Part shown: piece by piece, positions 25,374-33,543 of the stretch
Numbering within the stretch: the first letter of the stretch is position 1
Layout of the letters: each line of letters opens with the position of its first letter
NCBI RefSeq assembly: GCF_029338295.1
Contig: NZ_CP119791.1
Span: forward strand, 2,356,001-2,420,000
DNA from: Haladaptatus sp. QDMS2
GTDB taxonomy: Archaea; Halobacteriota; Halobacteria; Halobacteriales; Halococcaceae
DNA: 64,000 nt
Direction of reading: 5' to 3'
Program-made: the position numbers and the translations under genes
The notes under the pieces: model-generated
The model's input: only the letters and a program-made list of their open reading frames with translations
Database searches by the model: none
What the model was told of the DNA's origin: nothing

Positions 25374-26678
25374 TTATTCGTCGTCTACCGCGTCGTCCTC
25401 GTCGTCGTCGGAGACGACTTTGAGCCCGCGGCTGTTGACCGCGTAGGGGTCGAGGCCGACTTCTTCTAAGAACTGCTTATACTGGCGCTCGCAGGTTTCT
25501 GCGGCCTTCTGTCGTTCGGAGGCGCGGTCACAGAGTTCGACGAGGTTCTCTGGCACGTCGTTCTGGTAGACGATCCAGTGGTTGATGAGGTCAGAGAGGC
25601 GGCGAATCGGGCTCGTGAAGTGGCCGTAAATCTCGAAGTTGAGCGCGTGGTGGCCCCCGAACGGGTCGTTCATGTACTTCGCGCGTGGCATCACCTTCAT
25701 CACGGCCCACTGAATCTTGTTGAGTTGGCGACCCGGCGCGTTCTCGATAGTCGCGTTCACGGCCTTGCGCGGGTCGTCCCACGTGCTGCCGGGAATCTTC
25801 ACGCCGTCTAAGTCCTGAATCTCCTGCAGTGCCTTGTCCCACTCGTCGGGCGTTGGCTGTGGGTGAACGCGGTACATCGCCTCGACGCCGCGACCCCACA
25901 TGAGTTCGTGCGTGACGGCCTTGTTCGCCTTCAGCATGCACTCCTCGATGATGGTGTGGGCGCGGTCGCGGCTCGGGTTGAGCACGAGCGACCCATCTTC
26001 CTTGCGCTGTTCGTGGAGCTGGTTCGCCAGTTCGAAGACGAGCGAAATCTCGTCGTGGAGGGCCGCGTCCTCGTCTTCCAGTCGCTTTTCTGCCTGTGAG
26101 TAGGTCAGGCGCTCGTCGGACTCGATGACGGACTTGTAGATGTCGATGGACTCGTAGGAGAGCGTCTCCTTGCTGATGTGCATCTCGACGGTGTGGGCGA
26201 GGCGCTCCTCGTTTGGCACGAGCGAGCAGACGGTCTCTGCGAGCATCGGCGGGAGCATGTGGATGGTGTAGGCGGGCAGATAGACCGTGTTGCCGCGCTT
26301 TACCGCCTCGTCCCACATCTTCGATTCTGGGTGGACGTAGTGGGTCACGTCGGCGATGTGAACCCACAGCGTGTACTCCTCTTCTGACTCTTCGATGCTG
26401 ATGGCGTCGTCGAAGTCCTGGGCGTCCACGGGGTCGATAGTCCAGGTCTGCATGTCCCGGAGGTCAGCGCGGTTGTCGACTTCCGCGTGGATTTCTTCTT
26501 GCACGTCGGTGGTGCGTTCTTCTGCTTCGGCCATGACTTCCTCGGGGAAGGCATCGCGAATCTCGAACTTCTCGAAGAGTTCCTCGCGTTTGTTCGCGAG
26601 GTGGCGGGCGAGGTCCTCGTCGATTTCGACGGGGCCCTGGCCCTCGGCCGTCCCGGCGTAGGCCTGTTCGTCAGTCAT
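25374..26678 (-). CDS. RNB-domain exoribonuclease (RNase II/R family)
   Basis: A 434-residue 3'-5' exoribonuclease consisting essentially of the RNB domain. The Asp cluster DPVDAQDFDDAIS (residues 82-94) forms the two-metal active site. Further landmarks are LPPMLAETVCSL and FTSPIRRLSDLINH. It is much shorter than RNase R because the cold-shock and C-terminal S1 domains are absent; only a short N-terminal helical part and an acidic tail flank RNB. The ATG at 26678 (MTDEQAYAG) is chosen; the upstream open frame is basic and out of character. Confidence 0.93.
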   Translation of the reverse strand: MTDEQAYAGTAEGQGPVEIDEDLARHLANKREELFEKFEIRDAFPEEVMAEAEERTTDVQEEIHAEVDNRADLRDMQTWTIDPVDAQDFDDAISIEESEEEYTLWVHIADVTHYVHPESKMWDEAVKRGNTVYLPAYTIHMLPPMLAETVCSLVPNEERLAHTVEMHISKETLSYESIDIYKSVIESDERLTYSQAEKRLEDEDAALHDEISLVFELANQLHEQRKEDGSLVLNPSRDRAHTIIEECMLKANKAVTHELMWGRGVEAMYRVHPQPTPDEWDKALQEIQDLDGVKIPGSTWDDPRKAVNATIENAPGRQLNKIQWAVMKVMPRAKYMNDPFGGHHALNFEIYGHFTSPIRRLSDLINHWIVYQNDVPENLVELCDRASERQKAAETCERQYKQFLEEVGLDPYAVNSRGLKVVSDDDEDDAVDDE

Positions 26679-26728
26679 GTGCTGGGCTACGCGTGTCGAA
26701 CTGAAAGGCGTATCGACCCGAAAATCAG

Positions 26729-27025
26729 CTATCGCTCGCCGAGCGATTCGTAGCGGTCGCGAACGGTGGTCGCGTATCGCGCGAGAAATTCGTCCTGAGA
26801 GACTTCGCCTGCGCCACACTCCTCTAACAGGTCTTCGAGCCCGGCTCGTGGCTGGTGGCAGAGGTCGGTGTCACACTCCTTACAGAGGTGTTCGAACTGC
26901 TTTCCTTCACGCTCCCAGCGGTTGCCGAGTTTGTCGTACTCGCGTGCCTCTTTCCTGAGGACGGTGCTTCCGCAGGCAGTGCAGGTGACCACCGTGCTGG
27001 CCCGGGACTTCCGGGGACCCCACAT
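26729..27025 (-). CDS. Small zinc-finger protein
   Basis: A 98-residue protein with CTAC near the N-terminus and CKEC in the middle, plus a further Cys/His pair (DLCHQ), forming one zinc-ribbon-like site. The remainder is a helical charged C-terminus. Haloarchaeal small zinc finger proteins of this type are common and usually uncharacterised. It lies 50 bases upstream of the RNB gene on the same strand and could be cotranscribed with it. Confidence 0.75.
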   Translation of the reverse strand: MWGPRKSRASTVVTCTACGSTVLRKEAREYDKLGNRWEREGKQFEHLCKECDTDLCHQPRAGLEDLLEECGAGEVSQDEFLARYATTVRDRYESLGER

Positions 27026-27150
27026 GACCGGGGCTTAGACTCGGTTGTAATTAACTGTATTGGCTGGCACAATTCTGGTCGCACTGGCGGCGTCTCGCGG
27101 GGCGCAAAAGAGTCTGTAAGAGTTAATGCCCGGCGGTGACAGGTTCAGGT

Positions 27151-27630
27151 ATGGAAGTCAAATCTCGCCACCACCTCCGGAGTGACGAGGTAACGAAGAT
27201 TAAACAGGCACTCTCCGCCGAACTCGGCGTGGACCTGGACGCAGATAGTTTCGAACTCGTCGAGTTCAAGGACTCCGCGTTCGACCTCATTCTCGTCGAC
27301 GGCGACGCGACGGTTGGCCGTCTCGACGGTCGACCGTTTCTCACGGTCCGTGGCGCGAACGATTTCCCACCGGAGCGTAACGTCGTCACCGTGGACGCGG
27401 GAGCCGTCTCCTTCGTCTCGGACGGCGCGGACGTGATGCGACCGGGCATCGTCGAAGCCGACGAGACCATCGACGAAGGCGACATCGTCGCAATTGCAGA
27501 GGAAACCCACGGAAAGGTGCTCGCCATCGGCAAAGCTCTCACCGACGGTGCCGACATGGTCGGCGACTCCGGAAAAGTCGTGAAGTCCATCCACTTCGTT
27601 GGCGACGAACTCTACAACTTCACCGCGTAA
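27151..27630 (+). CDS. PUA-domain RNA-binding protein
   Basis: A 159-residue protein whose C-terminal PUA domain (about residues 75-155: VSFVSDGADVMRPGI, KVLAIGKAL) is preceded by a pre-PUA domain, the arrangement of archaeal relatives of MCT-1/Tma20. Such proteins are linked to translation and the small ribosomal subunit in eukaryotes; the archaeal role is inferred. The ATG at 27151 (MEVKSRHHL) fits the family start. A TTAATG-containing AT-rich patch at about 27122 could be its promoter. Confidence 0.85.
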   Translation: MEVKSRHHLRSDEVTKIKQALSAELGVDLDADSFELVEFKDSAFDLILVDGDATVGRLDGRPFLTVRGANDFPPERNVVTVDAGAVSFVSDGADVMRPGIVEADETIDEGDIVAIAEETHGKVLAIGKALTDGADMVGDSGKVVKSIHFVGDELYNFTA

Positions 27631-27645
27631 AAAAGGGGATTCGAG

Positions 27646-28824
27646 TTAGTTGTCAGAGGAGTCGAGACCGAGCGCCGCGGCCACGTCGAGCAGGCCGGAC
27701 CCGGACTCGTTCGCGGCGAGGCCGATGTCTTCTGCTGAATTTTGCAGCGTCGAACGAGCCTGTGAGTTCGAACTCCCGTTCGCCATGAGCTGTGCGCCGG
27801 CACCGGCGACGTGCGGCGTCGCCATCGACGTTCCCGAGAACGTGTCGTAGCCGCCGATGACCGACGAGTAGATGTCCGTGCCGGGGGCGGCAATTTCGAC
27901 TTCTGGTCCCTGCGAGGAGAAACTCGAGAAACCATCCGAGGAGTTCGTCGAGGAAACGGCCATGACCGTCGAGTAGGCGGCCGGGTAGCCGACACAGTCG
28001 GTACACGGGCCGCTGTTGCCTGCCGCACCGACGAGGAAGACGCCGTTGTCCACGGCGTACTGACAGGCGTCTTTGAGCGTCTGTGCGCCACTGCTCGCCC
28101 CGAGGCTCATCGAACCGACGTCGTAGCCCTGGTCTGCGGTCCACTCGATACCGGCGGCCACGTCGGAGAGGGAGCCGCTTCCGCGCTTGTCGAGCACCTT
28201 GACCGCGTGGAGCGTCGCGTCGGGTGCGACGCCGACGACGCCCTCTGCGTTGTCGATACCGGCGGCGATGCCGGCACAGTGGGTGCCGTGGTCGTTGTCG
28301 TCGTCCCAGTCGTAGGCGTAGTTGCCCTTTGCTTTCGTGAACGCCCTCCCGGTGCCGAGATTCGCGGCGAGGTCGGGGTGGTCAGAGTCGATGCCGGTGT
28401 CGATGATGGCGAGGTCGGCGCCGCTCCCGGTTTCGCCATTTGCGTGAGCGACGTCCGCGTCCGTGCGGTCTACGCCCCACGGCAACGTCTGCGCCTGGGT
28501 CGTGACCCCGTCGCCCGGCTTGCCGCCGATGGCGTACATCGTGATGTCCGCTTCGACGTAGCGGACGTCGTCGCGCTTGCGGAGTTGTTCGACCGCTTTG
28601 TCCGAAAAGCGCCCGGCGACCGCCTGCCCAATCGAGCCGAAGTCGAGGGTTCTGCTGACGGAGTCCGCCCGGTTTCGTGCTTCTTCACTCGCACCTGGCG
28701 AACTCGTTCCGACGATACGACGAGGAGCCCGGTTCGCCGCAGCCGTGCCAACGAACATCGTCCCGACGGCACCGACAGCCGACGTTTTGAGCAAATTTCT
28801 TCGAGTTAAATTTACATCTGACAT
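27646..28824 (-). CDS. Tat-exported subtilisin-like serine protease (halolysin type)
   Basis: A 392-residue secreted protease. A twin-arginine signal (LTRRNLLKTSAVG) is followed by an I9-type propeptide (about 35-110) and a subtilase domain with catalytic Asp142 (IDTGIDSDH), His179 (DHGTHCAG), oxyanion Asn270 (AAGN) and Ser333 (GTSMATPHVAG). Cysteines in CTDC may form a disulfide. It ends soon after the catalytic domain and lacks the long C-terminal extension found in several halolysins. Its start is divergent from sepF. Confidence 0.95.
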   Translation of the reverse strand: MSDVNLTRRNLLKTSAVGAVGTMFVGTAAANRAPRRIVGTSSPGASEEARNRADSVSRTLDFGSIGQAVAGRFSDKAVEQLRKRDDVRYVEADITMYAIGGKPGDGVTTQAQTLPWGVDRTDADVAHANGETGSGADLAIIDTGIDSDHPDLAANLGTGRAFTKAKGNYAYDWDDDNDHGTHCAGIAAGIDNAEGVVGVAPDATLHAVKVLDKRGSGSLSDVAAGIEWTADQGYDVGSMSLGASSGAQTLKDACQYAVDNGVFLVGAAGNSGPCTDCVGYPAAYSTVMAVSSTNSSDGFSSFSSQGPEVEIAAPGTDIYSSVIGGYDTFSGTSMATPHVAGAGAQLMANGSSNSQARSTLQNSAEDIGLAANESGSGLLDVAAALGLDSSDN

Positions 28825-28979
28825 AGATGTAACCTAAACTTTCGTTATAGTTATTTAAAACTTGGCTTATGTTCGCATGGACCACGTAGGTACTACCGTG
28901 GGTGTGAGTGACTCTGAGAGGCGGGAAACGAACTCCGTCTGACGTAAAGCCTATACTCGAAGGAACCGGTTTGTGTTCT
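28825..28979. promoter_or_regulatory. Divergent promoters for the subtilase and sepF
   Basis: CTATAC at 28951-28956 is 26 bases before the sepF ATG at 28980, implying a leaderless sepF transcript. On the other strand the region just above 28824 is very AT-rich (TTATAGTTATTTAAAA near 28846-28861) and supplies the protease promoter. Confidence 0.5.
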
Positions 28980-29339
28980 ATGGGACTTATGAGCAAGCTC
29001 CTGGGTGAACGTGGGTCTCGCAAGACCGACGACTACCTGGAGCTGAACATCGACGACTTCGAGGCGGCGGCTGGCGACGCCAAGATGCGCGTCCACATCG
29101 CGAAAATCGGGAACCAACAGGACGTCATTGCCATCAAGGACGCCATCTATGACGGCGACCTGGTCATCGCGGACATCACCCGACACGCGACCGAGGACCG
29201 CACAATGCAGCGCATCAGCGACGAACTCCAGCAGGTCGCCCAGGAGGTCGGTGGCGATATCGTCCAAAAGGACGACGACCAGCTCATTCTCACCCCGACG
29301 GGCGTCTCAATCAGCCGCCAGAAGCTCGGCGGCCGCTAG
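28980..29339 (+). CDS. sepF: Cell-division protein SepF (FtsZ membrane anchor)
   Basis: A 119-residue protein. The N-terminus MGLMSKLLG is a short amphipathic membrane-targeting segment, followed by a linker and the SepF core (VHIAKIGNQQDVIAIKDAIY; ITRHATEDRTMQRISDEL). Archaeal SepF tethers FtsZ filaments to the membrane at the division site, as shown in Haloferax and Methanobrevibacter. The ATG at 28980 is favoured by the TATA spacing; MSKLLG at 28989 is the alternative. No ftsZ is nearby. Confidence 0.93.
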   Translation: MGLMSKLLGERGSRKTDDYLELNIDDFEAAAGDAKMRVHIAKIGNQQDVIAIKDAIYDGDLVIADITRHATEDRTMQRISDELQQVAQEVGGDIVQKDDDQLILTPTGVSISRQKLGGR

Positions 29340-29539
29340 GCTCGCGGTCATTTTTCAGACGCACAAAAAAGTGCCCGGTCGGAATTCCCATGACAGACAG
29401 CGCCCTCAGTCCCCGAACCGGTACGCGGGTCTGACTCCCACCAGCCGAGTACCGTGTCTGAGAGCTATTATGTCAATACGTAACACACGACGATAAATCT
29501 AGGTATTTTCTCAGTACTATCCTGAAAAGCGAACGGAGG
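29340..29539. other. 200-bp spacer, no gene seen
   Basis: TTTTT at 29351-29355 and AAAAAA at 29366-29371 flank the end of sepF. Short frames such as the 14-codon ATG at 29390 have no support. The AT-rich stretch 29470-29520 sits downstream of both flanking genes, which end here. Confidence 0.5.
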
Positions 29540-29923
29540 TTAGAAGTCGGGGGAGTCGTCTTCGACTTCGCGTTTCATGGACTCGCGGCGGCTCTTTGCG
29601 TCGCGTCCCGTGGCTTCGAGCAGGAAGTTGTTTTTCGCGCTCACGGCGTCTGCGGCGTGGTCTGCGAGCCCCTTGTCGAGGATTTCCTTCGCGTCGTGCT
29701 CTTCGAAGTGAACCGCGAGTTTGTCTTTCTTGCCGCTGTACTTGACCGCACCAGCGACGATGCGCTTGAACACCGGATTCTTCGGCTCGCCGACGACGAG
29801 GAGGTCGCTCCCTTTGAAGTCCTCCGTCCCCGTGATGGGACCAAAGTAGTCTTCGACGGTCGCTTTCATGTCGGGGATTCGCTCCTCCAGCGTCTCACCG
29901 CGGCGCATCTTGTACTCCTTCAT
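29540..29923 (-). CDS. Conserved haloarchaeal protein (DUF5611-like)
   Basis: A 127-residue soluble alpha/beta protein with MKEYKMRRGETL at the start, a core VVGEPKNPVFKRIVAGAVKY and a charged C-terminus. I associate it with a small haloarchaeal family (DUF5611) of unknown role; the lysine-rich, folded core is unusual for a halophile. It lies 25 bases downstream of the zinc-ribbon gene on the same strand, so the two probably share a transcript. Confidence 0.7.
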   Translation of the reverse strand: MKEYKMRRGETLEERIPDMKATVEDYFGPITGTEDFKGSDLLVVGEPKNPVFKRIVAGAVKYSGKKDKLAVHFEEHDAKEILDKGLADHAADAVSAKNNFLLEATGRDAKSRRESMKREVEDDSPDF

Positions 29924-29948
29924 AGACAGGTGTTTGCGTAGCCAGGTT

Positions 29949-30722
29949 TTACTCTTTTCGCGTCGCGACCCGGTCTAAGTAGCCCTGCTTACACGACGGA
30001 CAGATGTCGCCCTCGCGCAGGGGTGATTCACGAACCGGCGTGTCGAAACCACACTTCGGACACTGGAACACGCCCTCGCCGGGAGCGATTGCTCCCGCAT
30101 CGGTCGTCTCCTCGACTTCTGGTTCGTCTGCCTCGTCTGCGCCGTTCTGTATCCAACTCGTATCTTTCGGGTCCTCGCGTGCCGGTTCGTCCGGCCACGC
30201 GCCGGGTTCGCGCTCCGGTTCGTCCGGTTCGTCGGTGAGGATGACGCCGTCGTCGGTCTCTGCGTCGAGTTCGTCGAACGTCGATTCGGTTTCGATGTCT
30301 TCGAGGTCCGGGCTCGTGTCGTGCCCCACGCCGGCGTCCTCGTGGTCGTCGATGATTTCTACGTCCTCCTCGCTCGGGTCGGCGGGCGGTTCGACGGCAT
30401 CCGCCTCGGAAGCGTTCGTCTCGTCTTCGTGGTCGAACGCCGACGCGTCCTCGTGGTCGAACCCGTCTTCGGCTGCGTCCTCGTCAGCGAGGTCGTCCGT
30501 GACGATAACGTCCGGTTCGTCGGGAACTGGCTCCGGTTCGCCCGCGGGCGATTCGGCCGACGTAATCTCCTTTGCCTCGGAGCGAACCTGCGTCCCACCG
30601 CAGCGTTCGCACACTTCGATCTCGCGCACCGTGACGACGACTTCACTCCCTCGTTCCTCTCGCTCCCGCTCTACCTCCAGTTCGCCGTAGCGGTGACCGA
30701 GAAGCGAACACTTGAGACTCAT
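29949..30722 (-). CDS. Two-ended zinc-ribbon protein with long acidic linker
   Basis: A 257-residue protein from the ATG at 30722 (MSLKCSLLGHRYGE); MHLP four codons earlier is also possible. An N-terminal module holds CxxC-type CERCGG, and a C-terminal zinc ribbon holds CPKCGFDT and CPSCKQGYL. About 150 residues of Asp/Glu-rich low-complexity sequence join them. This matches a haloarchaeal family I recall as DUF7093. Function is unknown; two zinc modules on a flexible acidic tether suggest a protein or nucleic-acid adaptor. Confidence 0.8.
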   Translation of the reverse strand: MSLKCSLLGHRYGELEVEREREERGSEVVVTVREIEVCERCGGTQVRSEAKEITSAESPAGEPEPVPDEPDVIVTDDLADEDAAEDGFDHEDASAFDHEDETNASEADAVEPPADPSEEDVEIIDDHEDAGVGHDTSPDLEDIETESTFDELDAETDDGVILTDEPDEPEREPGAWPDEPAREDPKDTSWIQNGADEADEPEVEETTDAGAIAPGEGVFQCPKCGFDTPVRESPLREGDICPSCKQGYLDRVATRKE

Positions 30723-30860
30723 TGGCAAATGCATCCCCACGTGCGAGTATAAGAGTACTGTTTCCCGGACTGTCCGGCGAGAAAACTGGCAGACGGCCAC
30801 CACCACGGACGGGCCACGAGAGGGGACAAGGGTAAGATGCATCCCGACATACAGTGGGGT

Positions 30861-31157
30861 ATGAGGGCAAAGCGTGAGTATCGGAACCGCGACGCGACAG
30901 AGGTTGCGGTGCTCGACGCCTTGGTCGACCGAAAGGGAGAGGGCATGACCGTCTTCGAGCTCAGAGCACACGCGGACATCTCCATCGACGAACTCGAAGA
31001 CGCGCTCGCCAACCTGAAAGAAGCAGGCCTCATCGAGGTGACCGACGAGGGGGCGCGAACCGTCATCCTGCCGGACGATAAGGTCGTCCCTGAACCGGGC
31101 GAAGCCGAGCTGAAACCGTCGCTCATCGACAGAATCATCGAGAAATTCTCGCCGTAG
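30861..31157 (+). CDS. Small winged-helix protein (DUF6432-like)
   Basis: A 98-residue protein. Residues 10-70 form a winged HTH with the pattern DALVDRKGEGMTVFELRAH and EDALANLKEAGLIEV. The rest is a short C-terminal helix (LIDRIIEKFSP). MRAKREYRN at 30861 is chosen as the start from family character; an ATG at 30837 would add 8 residues. A DNA-binding role is inferred. It precedes the YgfZ-like gene by 39 bases on the same strand. Confidence 0.78.
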   Translation: MRAKREYRNRDATEVAVLDALVDRKGEGMTVFELRAHADISIDELEDALANLKEAGLIEVTDEGARTVILPDDKVVPEPGEAELKPSLIDRIIEKFSP

Positions 31158-31196
31158 AGGGCGAAGTTTATTCCCGGGCAGGAAATACCACCAGCC

Positions 31197-32273
31197 ATGA
31201 CCGTCCTCGAGGGGTTCCACGAAGACCACGGCGCAACGTTCACAGAGCGCGGCGGCCGTCGCGTCGTCGGCAACTATGGACGGCCCGCCCAGGCTCACAA
31301 AGCCGTCCGAAACGTCGTCGGCGTCATCGAGATGGGCTACGGGGTCGTCCTCGTCGAAGGCGCAGACCGCGTCGAGTTCGTCGACAACGCAATTTCGAAC
31401 ACCGTCCCGACCGAGGACGGTCAGGGGGTTTACGCCCTTCTGCTCGACCCACAGGGTCGCGTCGAACTGGACATGTACGTCTACAACGCTGGCGAGCGCC
31501 TGTTGCTGTTCACGCCGCCGGACGAGGCCGCTCCGCTTGCCGAAGACTGGCGCGGGAAGACCTTCATTCAGGACGTGGATATCACCGTCGCCACCGACGA
31601 CTTCGCCGTGTTCGGCGTCCACGGGCCGAAGGCCACGGAAAAAGTAGCCAGTGTCCTCACCGGCCCGGGCGCACCCGAGGGAGCGCTCTCATTCGACCGC
31701 GGGTCGATGGGCGACGCTGGCGTCACCGTCATCGCGACCGACGCGCTAACTGGCGAGGAAGGCTACGAAGTCGTCTGTGCGGCGGACAAGGCTGAGGAAG
31801 TCCTCGACGCTCTGCTCTACTTCGGCATGGCGGCGACCCCCTTCGGCTACGACACGTGGGACTCACTCACCCTCGAAGCCGGAACGCCACTGTTCGAGAC
31901 CGAACTCGAAGGGCGGATTCCGAACGTCGCCGGCATTCGCAACGCACTGAACTTCGACAAGGGCTGTTTCGTCGGCCAGGAAGTCGTCTCCAGAGTCGAG
32001 AATCGTGGCCAGCCAAGCCGACGACTCGTGGGACTCGTCTGCGAAGAAGTTCCCGAAGCAGGCGCAACCGTCACCGCAAACGGCGACGAGGTGGGTGAGG
32101 TGACGCGCGCCGTCCAGAGTCCCTCGCGCGACGAGCCAATCGCGCTCGCCTACGTCGAATACGGACTGGACGCAACCGACGTGACTGTCGGCAACACAAC
32201 CGGCAGCATTGAACCGCTCCCCTTCGTCGAGGGGAGCCAGCAATCCGGGCGACTGCCGACGTATCCGAACTGA
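31197..32273 (+). CDS. YgfZ/GcvT-fold folate-binding protein
   Basis: A 358-residue protein of the GcvT/YgfZ fold. The motif DKGCFVGQE near residue 255 is the KGC(Y/F)xGQE signature of YgfZ/IBA57, which assists iron-sulfur cluster assembly or repair with tetrahydrofolate. True glycine-cleavage T proteins lack this cysteine motif, so YgfZ-like function is preferred although such genes are often labelled gcvT. The start MTVLEGFHEDHGA is supported by the fold's N-terminus. No other glycine-cleavage genes are present. Confidence 0.88.
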   Translation: MTVLEGFHEDHGATFTERGGRRVVGNYGRPAQAHKAVRNVVGVIEMGYGVVLVEGADRVEFVDNAISNTVPTEDGQGVYALLLDPQGRVELDMYVYNAGERLLLFTPPDEAAPLAEDWRGKTFIQDVDITVATDDFAVFGVHGPKATEKVASVLTGPGAPEGALSFDRGSMGDAGVTVIATDALTGEEGYEVVCAADKAEEVLDALLYFGMAATPFGYDTWDSLTLEAGTPLFETELEGRIPNVAGIRNALNFDKGCFVGQEVVSRVENRGQPSRRLVGLVCEEVPEAGATVTANGDEVGEVTRAVQSPSRDEPIALAYVEYGLDATDVTVGNTTGSIEPLPFVEGSQQSGRLPTYPN

Positions 32274-32279
32274 AAACAG

Positions 32280-33371
32280 CTATTTTCGCGACAGCAACGC
32301 CTTCAACTGCTCGCGCGAGGCGAGGGTCGTCGGCTTGTCCATGTGGACGCCAATTTCGCCTGCGAGCGTGGTGAGTCCGGTCGTCTGAACGGGTTTCGGC
32401 AGCGAGTACGCCTTGCGAATCCACGCACCGAGTCGAATCTCCGTCCGGAGGTCCTCGCGCCACGCCCGCTCGTAATCGCCGAGCGTTCCCGGGTCGTCCG
32501 GATTCACGGTTTCAGCGGCGTGGTCTGCAGCGGTCATGCCGTAGACGATGCCGCCGCCGGTGAACGGTTTGGTCTGCGCGGCGGCGTCGCCAATCAACAG
32601 ACTTCGACAGCCCGTCACGCGTTTTGGCGGGCCAATCGGAATCATGCCCGCACAGAAGTGGGAGGTTTCCACGTCGTAGCCGGAGACGAACTCGTCGAAC
32701 AGTTCGCGGGCGGTCGGTGAAGAGCCGGGCGGCGCGGCGAGGCCGTATTCGACACCCGCCTCGCCACGTGGGATTCGCCACGCGAAGAACGTCGGCGCAG
32801 TCAGGTGGACGTCCACGTATTCGCCGGGGTCGTCCTCCTCGGAAAAGGCGAGAACGCCCTGAAGTTTCTCCTGTGGTTCGGGGAGGCCACACTCGCGGCG
32901 CACCCGCGAGACGGGGCCGTCACACCCGACCACAATCTTCCCCGCAAACGTCTCCATGCCGTCTGGCGTTTGCGCAACGACCTCGACGCGGTCGCGACGC
33001 TCCGTAACCTCGGTAACGCTGTGGTCTTCGCGCAGGTCCACCCCCGCTGCGACGGCCGCGTCGGCGAGCACTTCGTCGAGTCCTACGCGGTCGATGACGT
33101 TCGAGATAACGTCGCGTTTGTAGAAGAGGTGCGAGTCGCTCCCCGGGCCGTCAGTGTGAAAACGCGCACCGGAGATTTCGTTCTGGAGGAGCTTTTCTTT
33201 CGTCCCTTCGGGAGTGAATTCCCAGAGGTCGGTGCTGACGTGCCCCGAGCAGGCGAGCGGTTTGCCCACTGTCCCGCGTTCGAGCACGAGCACGTCGTGT
33301 CCGTCCTCGGCGGTTCGCCGGGCGAATCGCGACCCGGCCGGTCCCGCACCGACGACGACGAAATCGTACAT
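32280..33371 (-). CDS. Geranylgeranyl-reductase-family FAD oxidoreductase
   Basis: A 363-residue flavoprotein with N-terminal VVGAGPAGSRFA (FAD Rossmann fold), LACSGHVS (the conserved Cys-Ser-Gly segment of the family) and the second FAD motif LIGDAAAQTKPFTGGGI. Members saturate isoprenoid chains of archaeal lipids or menaquinone. The exact substrate cannot be told; haloarchaea carry several paralogs. It is convergent with the YgfZ-like gene with a 6-base gap. AGTATATA near 33402-33410 lies upstream of the start. Confidence 0.9.
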   Translation of the reverse strand: MYDFVVVGAGPAGSRFARRTAEDGHDVLVLERGTVGKPLACSGHVSTDLWEFTPEGTKEKLLQNEISGARFHTDGPGSDSHLFYKRDVISNVIDRVGLDEVLADAAVAAGVDLREDHSVTEVTERRDRVEVVAQTPDGMETFAGKIVVGCDGPVSRVRRECGLPEPQEKLQGVLAFSEEDDPGEYVDVHLTAPTFFAWRIPRGEAGVEYGLAAPPGSSPTARELFDEFVSGYDVETSHFCAGMIPIGPPKRVTGCRSLLIGDAAAQTKPFTGGGIVYGMTAADHAAETVNPDDPGTLGDYERAWREDLRTEIRLGAWIRKAYSLPKPVQTTGLTTLAGEIGVHMDKPTTLASREQLKALLSRK

Positions 33372-33543
33372 TGGCTTCGCCTATTCTATCCGTCAGTATA
33401 TACTTCCCGGCCTGTGGCCGCCGCGTGCGAGGATTTATCAGTGAAGCCGCGGCCAGCACGGCCCATGCACTGAGAACCGCCACGGAGTCGCCGCGGCTGT
33501 CCGGCATCCGACTTCGTGGAGCCGATACGCCGGCTGTTTGCCC

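Noticed and set aside
29390-29434. 14-codon frame after sepF
   Set aside because: Too short, with no promoter or ribosome-binding support.
31197-32273. Glycine cleavage T protein
   Set aside because: The DKGCFVGQE motif marks the YgfZ/IBA57 branch, and no gcvH or gcvP genes are nearby.
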